NCBI GenBank assembly: GCA_913057175.1
Contig: CAJXNP010000011.1
Coordinates: 222,348-286,347 of the forward strand
Length of the DNA: 64,000 bases
Direction: 5' to 3'
From: an uncultured Cytophagales bacterium
GTDB taxonomy: Bacteria > Bacteroidota > Bacteroidia > Cytophagales > Cyclobacteriaceae
Both the position numbers and the translations under genes were made by a program. Position 1 is the stretch's first letter; each line of letters begins with the position of its first letter. The notes beneath the pieces are model-generated. The model was not told the DNA's origin and ran no database searches. It saw only the letters and a list, made by a program, of their open reading frames with translations. This document shows, one piece after another, positions 38,167 through 47,062 of this stretch.

Positions 38167-39222
38167 ATGCCATTATACATGGACATCCATATTGTAGAGG
38201 CAGAGAAACTATATGCGGAAGATGTTGTGAAAGCCCATATGAAAGACCTGAGTGTACAGAAAAAATATGGGGTAATTCAGCGTAAATATTGGGTAGACAC
38301 AGACAACAAAAGGGTTTTTTGCCTTATGGAGGGCCCTAGTAAAGATGCCTGTCACGCAGTGCATGAGGAAGCCCACGGAATGACGGCCTGCAACATCGTG
38401 GAAGTATCAGAAGATGAATTCAACCTGATGTTAACGGGGAAGAGTAAAAATGACATGGCTTTTACGGATTCTGGTGAGTTGGATTCCGGCTTCAGAACCT
38501 TGTTGTGGGTAGGTTTTGAAGATTTCAACCGTAATTATTCTCACTATTCCAGCGAATTGAACCAAATTATTAGTAATCATAAGGGCTACCTTATACCACA
38601 GCCGGGCACACTTACATTTGGGCTGTTTAATTCTCCTGTCAATGCTGTTATCTGTGCTGTTACCATATCACAATTGCTTAAAATGATAGAGGACAAGGTA
38701 GAGTACAAAATTTCGATTATAACCGGCCAACCCCTGGAGAAGGAGAGTCAGGATTTATTCAGCAACTCAAAAACTAAGCTGACATGGGTGAAATATCTGG
38801 GCGCATCCAATCATATTTACCTTGATTTAAGAACCAAAAACTTGGTAATGAATAATCCGGATGCACCAAATATTAGTTTTAATACGATGAATATCCTGGA
38901 TGGAAAGGATTTTTCCTTTTTGGAAAAACTCTTCACCATTTTAAATGAAAAACTTAGCAATCCTAAATTTGGTATCGAACAATTAAATAAGGCCTTGGGG
39001 ATGAGCAAGGCAACTTCGTACAGGGCTATTTCCTCACTTACAGGAATGTCTCCCAACCGCCTGATTCAAGAATTTAAAATGCAAATGGCATTAGACTTAT
39101 TGAAAAACAACAATCACTCCATTTCAGAAATAGCTGATACAGTCGGCTATAACAGCTCTTCTTACTTTACCCATGCCTTCAAAAACAGATATGGTATTCT
39201 GCCAACATCTTACTGGAAATAG
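38167..39222 (+). CDS. DUF4242 / cyclase-like / AraC three-domain regulator
   Basis: 351 residues from the ATG at 38167. Residues 1-95 are a DUF4242 (nickel-binding-like) domain (MDIHIVEAEKLYAEDVVKAH, then VFCLMEGPSKDACHAVHEEA). Residues 108-230 look like a degenerate class III nucleotidyl cyclase fold: LTFGLFNSPVNAVICAVTIS, then KISIITGQPLEKES and YLGASNHIYLD. The usual metal-binding aspartates and substrate residues are not apparent. Residues 255-351 are an AraC DNA-binding domain with two helix-turn-helices (MSKATSYRAISSLTGMSPNR and ISEIADTVGYNSSSYFTHAF). It probably senses a ligand through the first two domains and controls the oxidoreductase gene 130 bases downstream. The domain calls are mine from pattern. 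Confidence 0.75.
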   Translation: MPLYMDIHIVEAEKLYAEDVVKAHMKDLSVQKKYGVIQRKYWVDTDNKRVFCLMEGPSKDACHAVHEEAHGMTACNIVEVSEDEFNLMLTGKSKNDMAFTDSGELDSGFRTLLWVGFEDFNRNYSHYSSELNQIISNHKGYLIPQPGTLTFGLFNSPVNAVICAVTISQLLKMIEDKVEYKISIITGQPLEKESQDLFSNSKTKLTWVKYLGASNHIYLDLRTKNLVMNNPDAPNISFNTMNILDGKDFSFLEKLFTILNEKLSNPKFGIEQLNKALGMSKATSYRAISSLTGMSPNRLIQEFKMQMALDLLKNNNHSISEIADTVGYNSSSYFTHAFKNRYGILPTSYWK

Positions 39223-39352
39223 TCCAGCATTTTGACAATATCTTTTCCGTGAACCAAAAGTGTCAATCTTTGAATCAGGATTGATGTTCGATTAGCAAAA
39301 CAATCGATAAATTCATTTTTAAGTTCGAAAACAATTTAATACTACATAACTC

Positions 39353-40744
39353 ATGGAATCAACAATTATGAATACATCGATTGATGCAGAAGCACTCGAA
39401 AATTTCAAAAATCAACTAAGAGGTAGAATCGTCACACCGGAAGACCACGAATATGACGATGTCAGAAAGGTGTATAATGGCATGATCAATAAAAAACCTG
39501 CTCTGTTTGCCATGTGCGTGGATGTTGCGGATGTGATAGCTTCAGTTAATTTCGGAAGGGAAAATGAATTGCTTATTGGCGTCCGTGGGGGAGGTCACAA
39601 TGGCGGAGGACTAGGGCTTTGTGATGACGGATTGGTAATTGACCTGTCGGGAATCAAATTTGTTCGGGTCGATACATCGGATAATACCGTCAGGGTTGGA
39701 GGAGGTAATCTCTGGGGGGAAGTTGACCACGCAACCCACGCATTTGGATTAGCTGTTCCGGCTGGAATTATTTCCACTACCGGCGTTGGTGGGCTAACAT
39801 TGGGTGGTGGCGTAGGTCACCTGTCGAGAAAATTCGGTCTCACAATCGACAACCTCCTGGAAGCTGATATGGTACTTGCAGATGGTACTTTTGTTACTGT
39901 TAGCAAAGACCAAAATGCAGATTTGTTCTGGGCAATTCGAGGTGGAGGCGGTAACTTTGGCATTGTCACATCTTTCAAATTCCAGGCACATGCTCTGAAA
40001 ACAGTCATTGCAGGACCAACGCTATGGCCTGTTTCAGAGACCGAGAGGATCATGCCGTGGTATGATAAATTTATGGAAAGTGCACCGGAAGATTTGAATG
40101 GTTTTATCGCGACAATGGTTATTCCAGGACCTCCATTTCCTGATTCCCTTCACAACAGACAGTTTTGTGGAATTGTTTGGTGCTATACCGGAAAACAGGA
40201 AGAATTTGATAAAATATTCCAGGAAGTAAGGGATCTCCAACCTGAATTTGAACATGTGGGAGAAATGCCTTACCCGGCTGTGCAGACTTTATTTGATGGT
40301 TTGATGCCCCCGGGAATGCAATGGTACTGGCGGGCAGATTTTTTCGACTCTATAACAGAAGAAGCTGCTAAAGAACATTTGAAATTCGGATCCAACATTC
40401 CAACTCCGCTTTCACAAATGCATCTGTACCCAATCAGTGGCGCAGCATCCAAACCGGGACCAGAGGATACTCCATGGGCTTATCGCGACGCTAAATATGC
40501 CGGGGTAATTGTCGGCGTGGATCCGGACCCGAAAAATGCTGAAAAAATCACCGATTGGTGCAAAGATTATTATGATGCATTGCATCCGCACTCAATGGGT
40601 GGCGCCTATTCCAATTTCATGATGGACGAAGGACAAAGCAGAATAAAAGCCAGTTACAAACACAATTATGATCGACTGGTTGAGATCAAAAGGAAATATG
40701 ACCCGGATAATTTATTCAAGGTGAATCAGAATATTGAGCCTTAA
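39353..40744 (+). CDS. FAD-binding oxidoreductase, berberine bridge enzyme-like
   Basis: A 463-residue flavoprotein. The PCMH-type FAD domain is clear: IGVRGGGHNGGGLGLCDDGL, the following GGGNLWGEVDHATHAFG, and GGVGHLSRKFGLTIDNLLEA. His in RGGGHNGGG is the usual site of covalent FAD attachment, but the second, cysteine, attachment site is not obvious. The C-terminal YSNFMMDEGQSRI and KRKYDPDNLFKVNQNI are the BBE signature. It oxidises an alcohol, sugar or alkaloid-like substrate; which one is unknown. It follows the three-domain AraC regulator and ends at a strong terminator. Confidence 0.9.
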   Translation: MESTIMNTSIDAEALENFKNQLRGRIVTPEDHEYDDVRKVYNGMINKKPALFAMCVDVADVIASVNFGRENELLIGVRGGGHNGGGLGLCDDGLVIDLSGIKFVRVDTSDNTVRVGGGNLWGEVDHATHAFGLAVPAGIISTTGVGGLTLGGGVGHLSRKFGLTIDNLLEADMVLADGTFVTVSKDQNADLFWAIRGGGGNFGIVTSFKFQAHALKTVIAGPTLWPVSETERIMPWYDKFMESAPEDLNGFIATMVIPGPPFPDSLHNRQFCGIVWCYTGKQEEFDKIFQEVRDLQPEFEHVGEMPYPAVQTLFDGLMPPGMQWYWRADFFDSITEEAAKEHLKFGSNIPTPLSQMHLYPISGAASKPGPEDTPWAYRDAKYAGVIVGVDPDPKNAEKITDWCKDYYDALHPHSMGGAYSNFMMDEGQSRIKASYKHNYDRLVEIKRKYDPDNLFKVNQNIEP

Positions 40745-40760
40745 AGATTGAAACCCCTTT

Positions 40761-40789
40761 ACTCGGCTGCGTTAACCACGCGGCTGAGT
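40761..40789 (+). terminator. Rho-independent terminator of the oxidoreductase gene
   Basis: ACTCGGCTGCG (40761-40771) pairs with CGCGGCTGAGT (40779-40789), eleven pairs including two G-U, followed by TTCTTTT. Confidence 0.75.
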
Positions 40790-40957
40790 TCTTTTATTGC
40801 AATTAATATCCTTGCTCCGCGGGCTATATTATTGTTTTCCACCAACGGTTCCACATTATTTTTCGATTTCCTTAACTTGAAGGCTACTTCTATCACGAAG
40901 GAGAGTAACTCTCCGTCCTTTTCATTTTTAGTCATCAGATGCAGCATATAATCAGAT

Positions 40958-42559
40958 TTGAAGAAGGAAAATATATTTAAATTCAAAAAAACAGCTGGAT
41001 GGTTCGTCAACCAATTAATTATTGCGAGCCTTATTACCATTGGCCTTTCTGTAATGGGCTGTAATTCTTCTTCACGACACGAATCTTATACCAATATATC
41101 TGAAGAAAGTATAAAAAAAGGAAAAGAACTTACCGAAGTAAATTGTCAATCCTGTCACCAGCTACCAGACCCATCACTGCTGAATGCCAAAACCTGGGAA
41201 GAAGGAGCATTGCCCGCAATGGGTCCTTTGATGGGAATTTTTAATCACAAAGGCCAATCCTATACCTATCGGGGTGATGCTCAAATGAAAGGACCTGGCG
41301 CACTGGCCAGCAATCCAATGGTCACTCATGAAGAATGGCAAAACATTATCGATTACTATACCGCTACGGCACCGGAAGAATTACCCAGGCAGGACCGGGC
41401 TGAAGAAATTGATCCTGAACTTCCGTTGTTTGAAATCCTTGAACCTAAGCTGAATTACCGCAATTCACACACAACTTTTCTCAAAATAAGGGAAGATAGA
41501 AGGGCTCCACTCGTCATAAGCGATGCTACCACACTGAAAACCTACTTTTTGAATAACCAGCTTGCACCTATCGACTCATTGACGACCATTGGCCCATTGA
41601 CAAATATTGACTTTATGGGCCAAAGTGAAGCCCTTGCCTGTAACGTGGGAATCCTAATGCCAAACAACCAGGCTCACGGCACAGCTTTAAGAATGATGCG
41701 AAAGCCTGATAGATGGGAAATCGACAGCATTAGTGTGTTCAGTGGACTTCATCGTCCTCTGCAAATCTCGCAGACCGAACTAAATGATGACGGAAAACCC
41801 GATTACCTGGTTTGTGAATTTGGCTATATGAGAGGTGGTTTATCATGGATGGAAAACCAGGGAAGGGGCCGGTATGAAAAACGTGTGCTATCCACCTTAC
41901 CAGGAGCGCGAATTGCCTATCCGCTGGATTACAATGAGGATGGACAAATGGATATCCTTGCTATGTTTGCTCAGGGGGTGGAAGGAATTTTCCTTTACCT
42001 TAATAACGGGAATGGAAGTTTCACAGAAAAAAGATTGCTGGAATTCCCTTCTGTTTATGGTTCCTCCTATTTTGAACTGGCTGATTTTAACAAAGATGGA
42101 TTGCTCGATATCATTTACACCTCCGGAGACAATGCTGATTATACAACCATTTTAAAACCTTATCATGGTGTATATATCTATTTGAATAAGGGAAAGGATA
42201 AGTTCGAACAATCATTCTTCTACCCCATTCATGGATGTTACAAAGCCATGGCCAGGGATTTCGACAAAGACGGAGATCTTGATCTGGCAACCATTGCTCA
42301 TTATGCGGATTTTGCCAGTCAGCCCGAGGAAGGCTTTGTATACCTGGAAAACAAAGGTGATTTGCAGTTTGATCCTATGTCATCACCCAAACTGGAAGTC
42401 GGCAGATGGATTACCATGGATGCAGGTGACATGGATGGCGATGGCTGGACTGATATTGTATTGGGGAACTTTGTTCAACCTTCTGAATTTTCCAATCCTG
42501 AAATTGACTGGGCCGAAGCGCCTCCCGTCCTGGTTTTGAAAAATAAAGGGAATCCTTGA
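40958..42559 (+). CDS. Lipoprotein with cytochrome c site and FG-GAP/VCBS propeller
   Basis: 533 residues starting at a TTG (an in-frame stop lies at 40949-40951 and no ATG precedes the signal peptide). The lipobox VMGC gives Cys35. Residues 45-150 hold one haem c site (CQSCHQLPD) with a likely methionine ligand in the GALPAMGPLMG stretch. From about residue 170 to the end are FG-GAP/VCBS blades with calcium-binding-like DxDxDG loops (DYNEDGQMDIL, DFNKDGLLDII, DFDKDGDLDLA, DMDGDGWTDIV). It should be an outer-membrane or surface-attached electron-transfer or binding protein. The partner is unknown. Confidence 0.85.
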   Translation: MKKENIFKFKKTAGWFVNQLIIASLITIGLSVMGCNSSSRHESYTNISEESIKKGKELTEVNCQSCHQLPDPSLLNAKTWEEGALPAMGPLMGIFNHKGQSYTYRGDAQMKGPGALASNPMVTHEEWQNIIDYYTATAPEELPRQDRAEEIDPELPLFEILEPKLNYRNSHTTFLKIREDRRAPLVISDATTLKTYFLNNQLAPIDSLTTIGPLTNIDFMGQSEALACNVGILMPNNQAHGTALRMMRKPDRWEIDSISVFSGLHRPLQISQTELNDDGKPDYLVCEFGYMRGGLSWMENQGRGRYEKRVLSTLPGARIAYPLDYNEDGQMDILAMFAQGVEGIFLYLNNGNGSFTEKRLLEFPSVYGSSYFELADFNKDGLLDIIYTSGDNADYTTILKPYHGVYIYLNKGKDKFEQSFFYPIHGCYKAMARDFDKDGDLDLATIAHYADFASQPEEGFVYLENKGDLQFDPMSSPKLEVGRWITMDAGDMDGDGWTDIVLGNFVQPSEFSNPEIDWAEAPPVLVLKNKGNP

Positions 42560-42703
42560 TTTGCTGATTTGACATCAAAAATTCTTATTCACAGTAAAAA
42601 ACATTTTAGAAATAAAATCACCACCTGACGACCAATAAGATGCACATAAAAAGTCATCTTATTTGATTGACAATAACATTCCTAATCAATAAATTATAAG
42701 ATT

Positions 42704-43078
42704 ATGCTGAAGGATAAACCAAAAAACGTGGATGAATACATTAAAGCTGCTCCCAAAGCTGCGCAGGAAAACCTCAAACAAATCCGCTCAATTTTGAAAG
42801 AGGTAGCTCCCAATGCTACGGAGGAGCTGAAATGGGGAATACCTGTTTTTTCAGGAAAAAGAATTTTGTTTTCATTTGCAGCCTATAAAGCTCATTTAAC
42901 TTTTACGCCAACTGGTCCGGCATTGGATCCCTTCAAAGAAGAGTTGGTAAAATACTCCACCAGGAAGGACTCAGTTCAGTTCCCTTACAACCAACCCATT
43001 CCAAACGACCTTATTCGAAAAATCGCTGAACATCGAATATGGGATGTAAATGAAAATGATGCGAAGTGGAAATATTGA
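42704..43078 (+). CDS. DUF1801 domain protein (YdhG/YdeI-like)
   Basis: A 124-residue protein with the DUF1801 pattern: VDEYIKAAPKAAQENLKQIR, EELKWGIPVFSGKRILFSFA, YKAHLTFTPTGP and a C-terminal SVQFPYNQPIPNDLIRKI. Proteins of this fold are related to frataxin-like and iron-chaperone folds, but their role is not settled. It is a single gene. Confidence 0.85.
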   Translation: MLKDKPKNVDEYIKAAPKAAQENLKQIRSILKEVAPNATEELKWGIPVFSGKRILFSFAAYKAHLTFTPTGPALDPFKEELVKYSTRKDSVQFPYNQPIPNDLIRKIAEHRIWDVNENDAKWKY

Positions 43079-43082
43079 AATC

Positions 43083-43134
43083 ATGAGGAGCAAGGCCCGT
43101 TCCGGATCACAGGAATTCGAAAGATGCTCCTCAT
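43083..43134. terminator. Long-loop hairpin between convergent genes
   Basis: ATGAGGAGCA (43083-43092) pairs with TGCTCCTCAT (43125-43134) around a 32-base loop that itself has a small CCG...CGG stem. It lies between converging genes and probably ends both, though it lacks a clear U-tract. Confidence 0.45.
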
Positions 43135-43152
43135 ATTGAAATTCAGCGCGAA

Positions 43153-43875
43153 CTAAACATTCATCTTCTGAAAAGTTTCAGCGATGATTTCCGGTGTCGC
43201 GTGGTACATCGTATCGCTAAATCCCCAGGTAAGCTCCTGCTTTCCTTCCCCGAGTTGTTGAAAAACTGCCTCCACAAATTCACTGACAGGTGGGTATGCA
43301 TCATGAATGCCTTTCCCTCCAAGATCGGTATTCAGGGCCGGAGGAATCATCTCAATCACTTCGATACCTTTTTCTTTTAGCATATGCCTCAAAGAAAGGG
43401 TAAAGGATCGAAGAAATGCCTTGGTCGCACAATAAACAGGAACCTTCGCGATCTGTACAAACGCCAAACCGGAAGTCACATTGATGATCGTATTGAGATT
43501 TTCATGCTTCGCAAACAGGGTGGCTAGTTGTATGGGCACCATTACATTGGTTTCGATCTCTATTTTCGCCTTGTTATAAAAGTCCTCTTGGTCAATGTGC
43601 ATCCAATTTTGAATACCGGCATTATTCACCAGCACATTCAGGTCAGAATGTTCCGATTCGATCCATTTAAATAATTTAACCCTATCTGATTCAAGTGACA
43701 GATCACATTGATAAGTAATCACATTATCAATGCGAGCAGCCACGCTCCTCAGAACTTCTTTTCTTCTGCCGCAAATGATGACGGTATTGTTTTCCTCAGC
43801 GAATCTTTCAGTAAGGGCCAAACCGATACCGGATCCCCCGCCTGTAATGAGAATTTTGTTGTTTGATAAGTTCAT
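43153..43875 (-). CDS. Short-chain dehydrogenase/reductase (DltE-like)
   Basis: 240 residues from the ATG at 43875; an upstream TTG at 43908 adds residues that do not look like SDR. The NAD(P) motif ITGGGSGIGLAL, the NNAG motif (LVNNAGIQNW), the catalytic serine in NVTSGLAFV and YCATKAFL (YxxxK) are all present, so it should be active. The C-terminus (MIPPALNTDLGGKG) matches the DltE/YqjQ-like group. It is followed upstream on the same strand by an AraC regulator gene, separated by a palindromic repeat. Confidence 0.9.
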   Translation of the reverse strand: MNLSNNKILITGGGSGIGLALTERFAEENNTVIICGRRKEVLRSVAARIDNVITYQCDLSLESDRVKLFKWIESEHSDLNVLVNNAGIQNWMHIDQEDFYNKAKIEIETNVMVPIQLATLFAKHENLNTIINVTSGLAFVQIAKVPVYCATKAFLRSFTLSLRHMLKEKGIEVIEMIPPALNTDLGGKGIHDAYPPVSEFVEAVFQQLGEGKQELTWGFSDTMYHATPEIIAETFQKMNV

Positions 43876-43997
43876 GTAGTTACATTTTAATTTGATGGAA
43901 TGATGCAAAGGTCAAAAGGAATCGTTGATTATGGCTTGCAATCGTCAAACCAAAGTTTGCAAAAATCAAATAATCCTTAGGTCGCCTACCTCAAACA

Positions 43998-44028
43998 ACC
44001 CTCCAAGGGTTTTGAACCCTTGGAGGGT
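43998..44028. repeat. Perfect 14-bp inverted repeat, REP-like
   Basis: ACCCTCCAAGGGTT (43998-44011) and AACCCTTGGAGGGT (44015-44028) with a TTG spacer form a perfect hairpin on either strand. It sits six bases from the stop of the AraC gene, so it may end that transcript, but it lacks a U-tract there. Its perfect symmetry suggests a dispersed palindromic element. Confidence 0.65.
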
Positions 44029-44033
44029 AAGGA

Positions 44034-44996
44034 TCAAAAAGATTTTTGAATCAAACTTCGTTCATTCTTGATTCCATTTCTGAACTTAGAAGGAGAGTAA
44101 GAAGTCTGAGCCTTGAAGAAGTTCGAGAAGTGAGCAATTTCTTCAAATCCCAGACTTTGAGATATCTCAGAGATATTCCAGTTGGTTTGCCGGAGGAGTA
44201 TTTTCGCTTCCTGGGCAAGCCTGCCCCGTATAATGTCAGTCGTCGTTTTTCCCGTAACTTCTTTCAGGACTTTATTTAAATGGTTGACATGAATGCTGAG
44301 CGTTTCTGCAAATTCATGTGCTGATTTTAAGTGAATGCTTTGACTGGTCGACTCAACAGGGAATTGCCTTTCCAGCAATTCAACAAACAACGTAGCGATC
44401 CTGCTGGAGGCATTCAGGGATTTTTCAGCAGCACTGACGGGTTGAAGTTTCTGGCCAAAGTGTACCAATTCGATCAAATAGGTGCGAAGCAAGTCGTATT
44501 TGTACGAATAATCAGAAGTTAACTCCTTTTGCATTTTTTGGAAGATAGCCACCGCATTTTCAAATAATTCCCGATCAAGGTGATAGACAAAATCAGAACC
44601 TGGCTGAAAAACAGGTAGCTCATCCATATTGATACCTGTCATGGATTTTGACAGGAATTCATCCGTGAATACACAAAAAAATCCCTTTTGATTTGAGTCC
44701 AGCGGGTAATATCTATAAGGTACTTTTGGTGTGGCAAAGATCAATGCATAATCATGAATATCTACTATTTTGTCGGCGTATTCTACTTTGTTTCGACCGT
44801 TAACAAGGCTGATTTTATAGTATGTCCTTCTGTTGTAGGGCATGCTGGGCTTCACAGGGTTTTTGCGCCACATTTCCGTTATATCGAAAACATTGAAATG
44901 ACCGATGTCCTGATTGGCATGATCCTCGAAATACCTGTCAATTTCCACATTTGATAAAAGCTCCCGGTAAAAGTCCCTGATCGATTTAACCTCCAT
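44034..44996 (-). CDS. AraC family transcriptional regulator
   Basis: 320 residues from the ATG at 44996; the reading frame extends to a TTG at 45017 but the ATG is preferred. The N-terminal half is a cupin-like sensory domain of the type with EMWRKNPVKPSMPYNRRTYY. The C-terminal 100 residues have two helix-turn-helices: AETLSIHVNHLNKVLKEVTG, then WNISEISQSLGFEEIAHFSNFFKAQTSYSP. It probably regulates the SDR gene downstream on the same strand, as such pairs are common in this phylum. Confidence 0.88.
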   Translation of the reverse strand: MEVKSIRDFYRELLSNVEIDRYFEDHANQDIGHFNVFDITEMWRKNPVKPSMPYNRRTYYKISLVNGRNKVEYADKIVDIHDYALIFATPKVPYRYYPLDSNQKGFFCVFTDEFLSKSMTGINMDELPVFQPGSDFVYHLDRELFENAVAIFQKMQKELTSDYSYKYDLLRTYLIELVHFGQKLQPVSAAEKSLNASSRIATLFVELLERQFPVESTSQSIHLKSAHEFAETLSIHVNHLNKVLKEVTGKTTTDIIRGRLAQEAKILLRQTNWNISEISQSLGFEEIAHFSNFFKAQTSYSPSKFRNGIKNERSLIQKSF

Positions 44997-45116
44997 GATA
45001 GTACTTGTAAGATTCAAATATTAAATAAAGATACGGAATATTGACATACGGGTTAGTTAGTAAAAACACTTATAAAAATAAGAGTGCTAAGTAGCCAAAC
45101 TCCGGCATCATGATGA

Positions 45117-45209
45117 GGAGTGTATGGAAATGGCCATGAGTATTACAAAATACATGCTACTCAGATGGCTGAACATCTACAGCGACTTGTAGAGAAAATC
45201 CAATCCTAA
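45117..45209 (+). pseudogene. Possible C-terminal gene remnant
   Basis: Within the 410-base gap 44997-45406, one frame reads GVYGNGHEYYKIHATQMAEH, then LQRLVEKIQS, and stops at 45207-45209. It is preceded by stops in the same frame and has no start. The composition looks protein-like, as if it were the tail of a decayed gene, but I cannot name a parent family. The rest of the gap up to the promoter at 45350 shows nothing clear. Confidence 0.25.
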
Positions 45210-45349
45210 ATACCTACAAAAAATCACCTGCCGATCCTGTCAATTAAACCATTCTTTCACAGTCACACCAATAAATGGATAAATCCAGGTTTGAATGGTT
45301 GGTATATGTATCAGGTTGTTGGGTTTTAATAATAATTGTGATCGCTGTG

Positions 45350-45403
45350 TTGGTTACGAATTGAAAATTATTATATATTTACATATGTCTGAACATTTGA
45401 ACA
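45350..45403 (+). promoter_or_regulatory. Candidate promoter and operator of the mannose operon
   Basis: TTGG at 45350-45353 and TATATTTA at 45374-45381, 20 bases apart, fit the Bacteroidota TTTG / TAnnTTTG promoter. Immediately downstream are two direct copies of TGAACA (45390-45395 and 45398-45403), placed where a repressor would block initiation. The GntR regulator encoded four bases later is the obvious candidate to bind there. Confidence 0.4.
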
Positions 45404-45406
45404 AAT

Positions 45407-46135
45407 ATGACATTCCGGATTGATCACAGTAGTCGCCTTCCTCTTCATTTTCAGGTCGAGGAGCTTATGAGAAAACTTATCGAATTACCTAAATATCAAT
45501 CAGGGCAATTCCTGCCGGGAGAGGTCGAACTGGCTAAAAAGCTCGGTGTAAGTCGAAATACGATTCGGCAGGCTACCAATAAACTGGAATATGAGGGATT
45601 GATCGTCAGAAAGAAGGGTTACGGAACAAAAGTGGCCGAAAATTCCATGAACACACAGTTGGACAATTGGCATTCTTTTACCCAGGAAATGAATGAAAAG
45701 GGAATTTCGTACGCCAATTATTTGATCAAAGCAGAATTAGTAGAATGTGACGAAAAGGTAGCTGCTTTTTTTAATATCCCGATCAAAAAAGAAGTTGTAA
45801 AACTTTCCCGTTTGCGAGGAGACAAGAATGGCCCGTTTGTTTATTTCGAAAGTTTTTTTCATCCAAGAATAGGGATTTCTTTATCGGAAGATTTTAGCGA
45901 ACCCTTATATAAGCTGTTGGAAGAAAAATACCAGACTCCGGTTACACTTTCTCAAGAGCGAATCAAAGCCAGACCAGCTTCGGATATAACTTCCAAAATC
46001 TTAAAAATAAAAAAAGGAGATCCCGTACTGATTCGGGAACGATTTGTCAGTGGACCAGGAGAAAAACCTGTTGAGTACAATATTGGATTTTATATCGCTG
46101 AGAAATTTACTTATTCAATCGAAATAAGACGATAG
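45407..46135 (+). CDS. GntR family regulator, HutC/UTRA type
   Basis: A 242-residue repressor-like protein. The winged helix is at residues 10-75 (FLPGEVELAKKLGVSRNTIR, then LEYEGLIVRKKGYGTKV). The UTRA effector domain fills residues 95-240 (KEVVKLSRLRGDKNGPFVYF, later KKGDPVLIRERFVSGPG). UTRA domains often bind sugar phosphates or amino sugars, so mannose or mannose-6-phosphate is a plausible effector here. It is the first gene of the seven-gene mannose operon; its stop TAG is directly followed by the ATG of the kinase gene. Confidence 0.92.
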   Translation: MTFRIDHSSRLPLHFQVEELMRKLIELPKYQSGQFLPGEVELAKKLGVSRNTIRQATNKLEYEGLIVRKKGYGTKVAENSMNTQLDNWHSFTQEMNEKGISYANYLIKAELVECDEKVAAFFNIPIKKEVVKLSRLRGDKNGPFVYFESFFHPRIGISLSEDFSEPLYKLLEEKYQTPVTLSQERIKARPASDITSKILKIKKGDPVLIRERFVSGPGEKPVEYNIGFYIAEKFTYSIEIRR

Positions 46136-47056
46136 ATGGAGAAAATAGCGTTGGGAATAGACGTTGGCGGTAGCCATATCACTTGCCAACTTTTTGATCT
46201 TGAGGAAAATAATCCTCTTTCAAATAGCAAACAAAGGTTTTCCATGGACAGCAATGGGCCATCTGATTCTATTTTAAATGGATGGGTCGAGGCAATACAT
46301 TTGACAGCAGAAACCCTGGAGATTTCAGAACTTGAAGGTATTGGCTTTGCCATGCCCGGTCCTTTTGATTATGTAAATGGTATAGCAAAGTTTGAAGGTG
46401 TACCAAAATTCAGGGAATTATATGGAATCAACATAAAATCAGAATTGATCAGAAGAATGAAACTGTCCGACGAGTTCAAAATTCGCTTCTTGAACGATGC
46501 AACATGCTTTGCTGTTGGCGAATCATGGCTTGGAAAAGTCTCGAATTATGACCGGGTCATTGCACTAACACTGGGAACGGGTTTTGGTACTACTTTTATC
46601 AAAAACGGTCTTCCTGTGGCGGGAAACGAGGGAATTCCCAATGATGGATTTTTATACCACATTCCCTTTAAAAACGCTATTGCCGATGATTATTTCTCCA
46701 CCCGTTGGTTCATTAATAATTATAATGAAAAGTCAGACACAACAATTTCAGGGGTTAAAGAGCTGGCTAAAATGGCCATGAATGAAAAAATAGCCAGGGA
46801 AATATTTCAAGAGTTTGGCGCCAATCTTGGAACATTTTTAGCTCCGTGGGTAAAACAGTTTAAAGCAAATGCGATTGTCATTGGTGGAAATATCTCCAGA
46901 AGCTATAAGTTGTTTCAGAAAACCTTAGAAGATCATCTTGGCAAAACGATTATCATGGTAAGCGAAATGGAGGAAAATGCTGCATTGGCTGGTGGAGCAA
47001 GACTCTGTGATAATGCTTTTTACGAGGAACTTTTGAAAACAAACATTGTCAAATAA
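46136..47056 (+). CDS. ROK-family sugar kinase
   Basis: A 306-residue ASKHA-fold kinase. ATP-phosphate motifs are LGIDVGGSHITCQLF at the N-terminus and LTLGTGFGTTFIKNG near residue 145; the catalytic Asp is in RFLNDATCFAVGE near residue 122, and IVIGGNISRSY closes the adenosine site. The zinc-binding CxCGxxGC motif of classic ROK proteins is missing, replaced by a stretch with GFLYHIPFKNAIADDYFS. In this operon the likely substrate is mannose, giving mannose-6-phosphate for the isomerase. It begins right after the regulator's stop codon. Confidence 0.82.
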   Translation: MEKIALGIDVGGSHITCQLFDLEENNPLSNSKQRFSMDSNGPSDSILNGWVEAIHLTAETLEISELEGIGFAMPGPFDYVNGIAKFEGVPKFRELYGINIKSELIRRMKLSDEFKIRFLNDATCFAVGESWLGKVSNYDRVIALTLGTGFGTTFIKNGLPVAGNEGIPNDGFLYHIPFKNAIADDYFSTRWFINNYNEKSDTTISGVKELAKMAMNEKIAREIFQEFGANLGTFLAPWVKQFKANAIVIGGNISRSYKLFQKTLEDHLGKTIIMVSEMEENAALAGGARLCDNAFYEELLKTNIVK

Positions 47057-47062
47057 GCTGAG

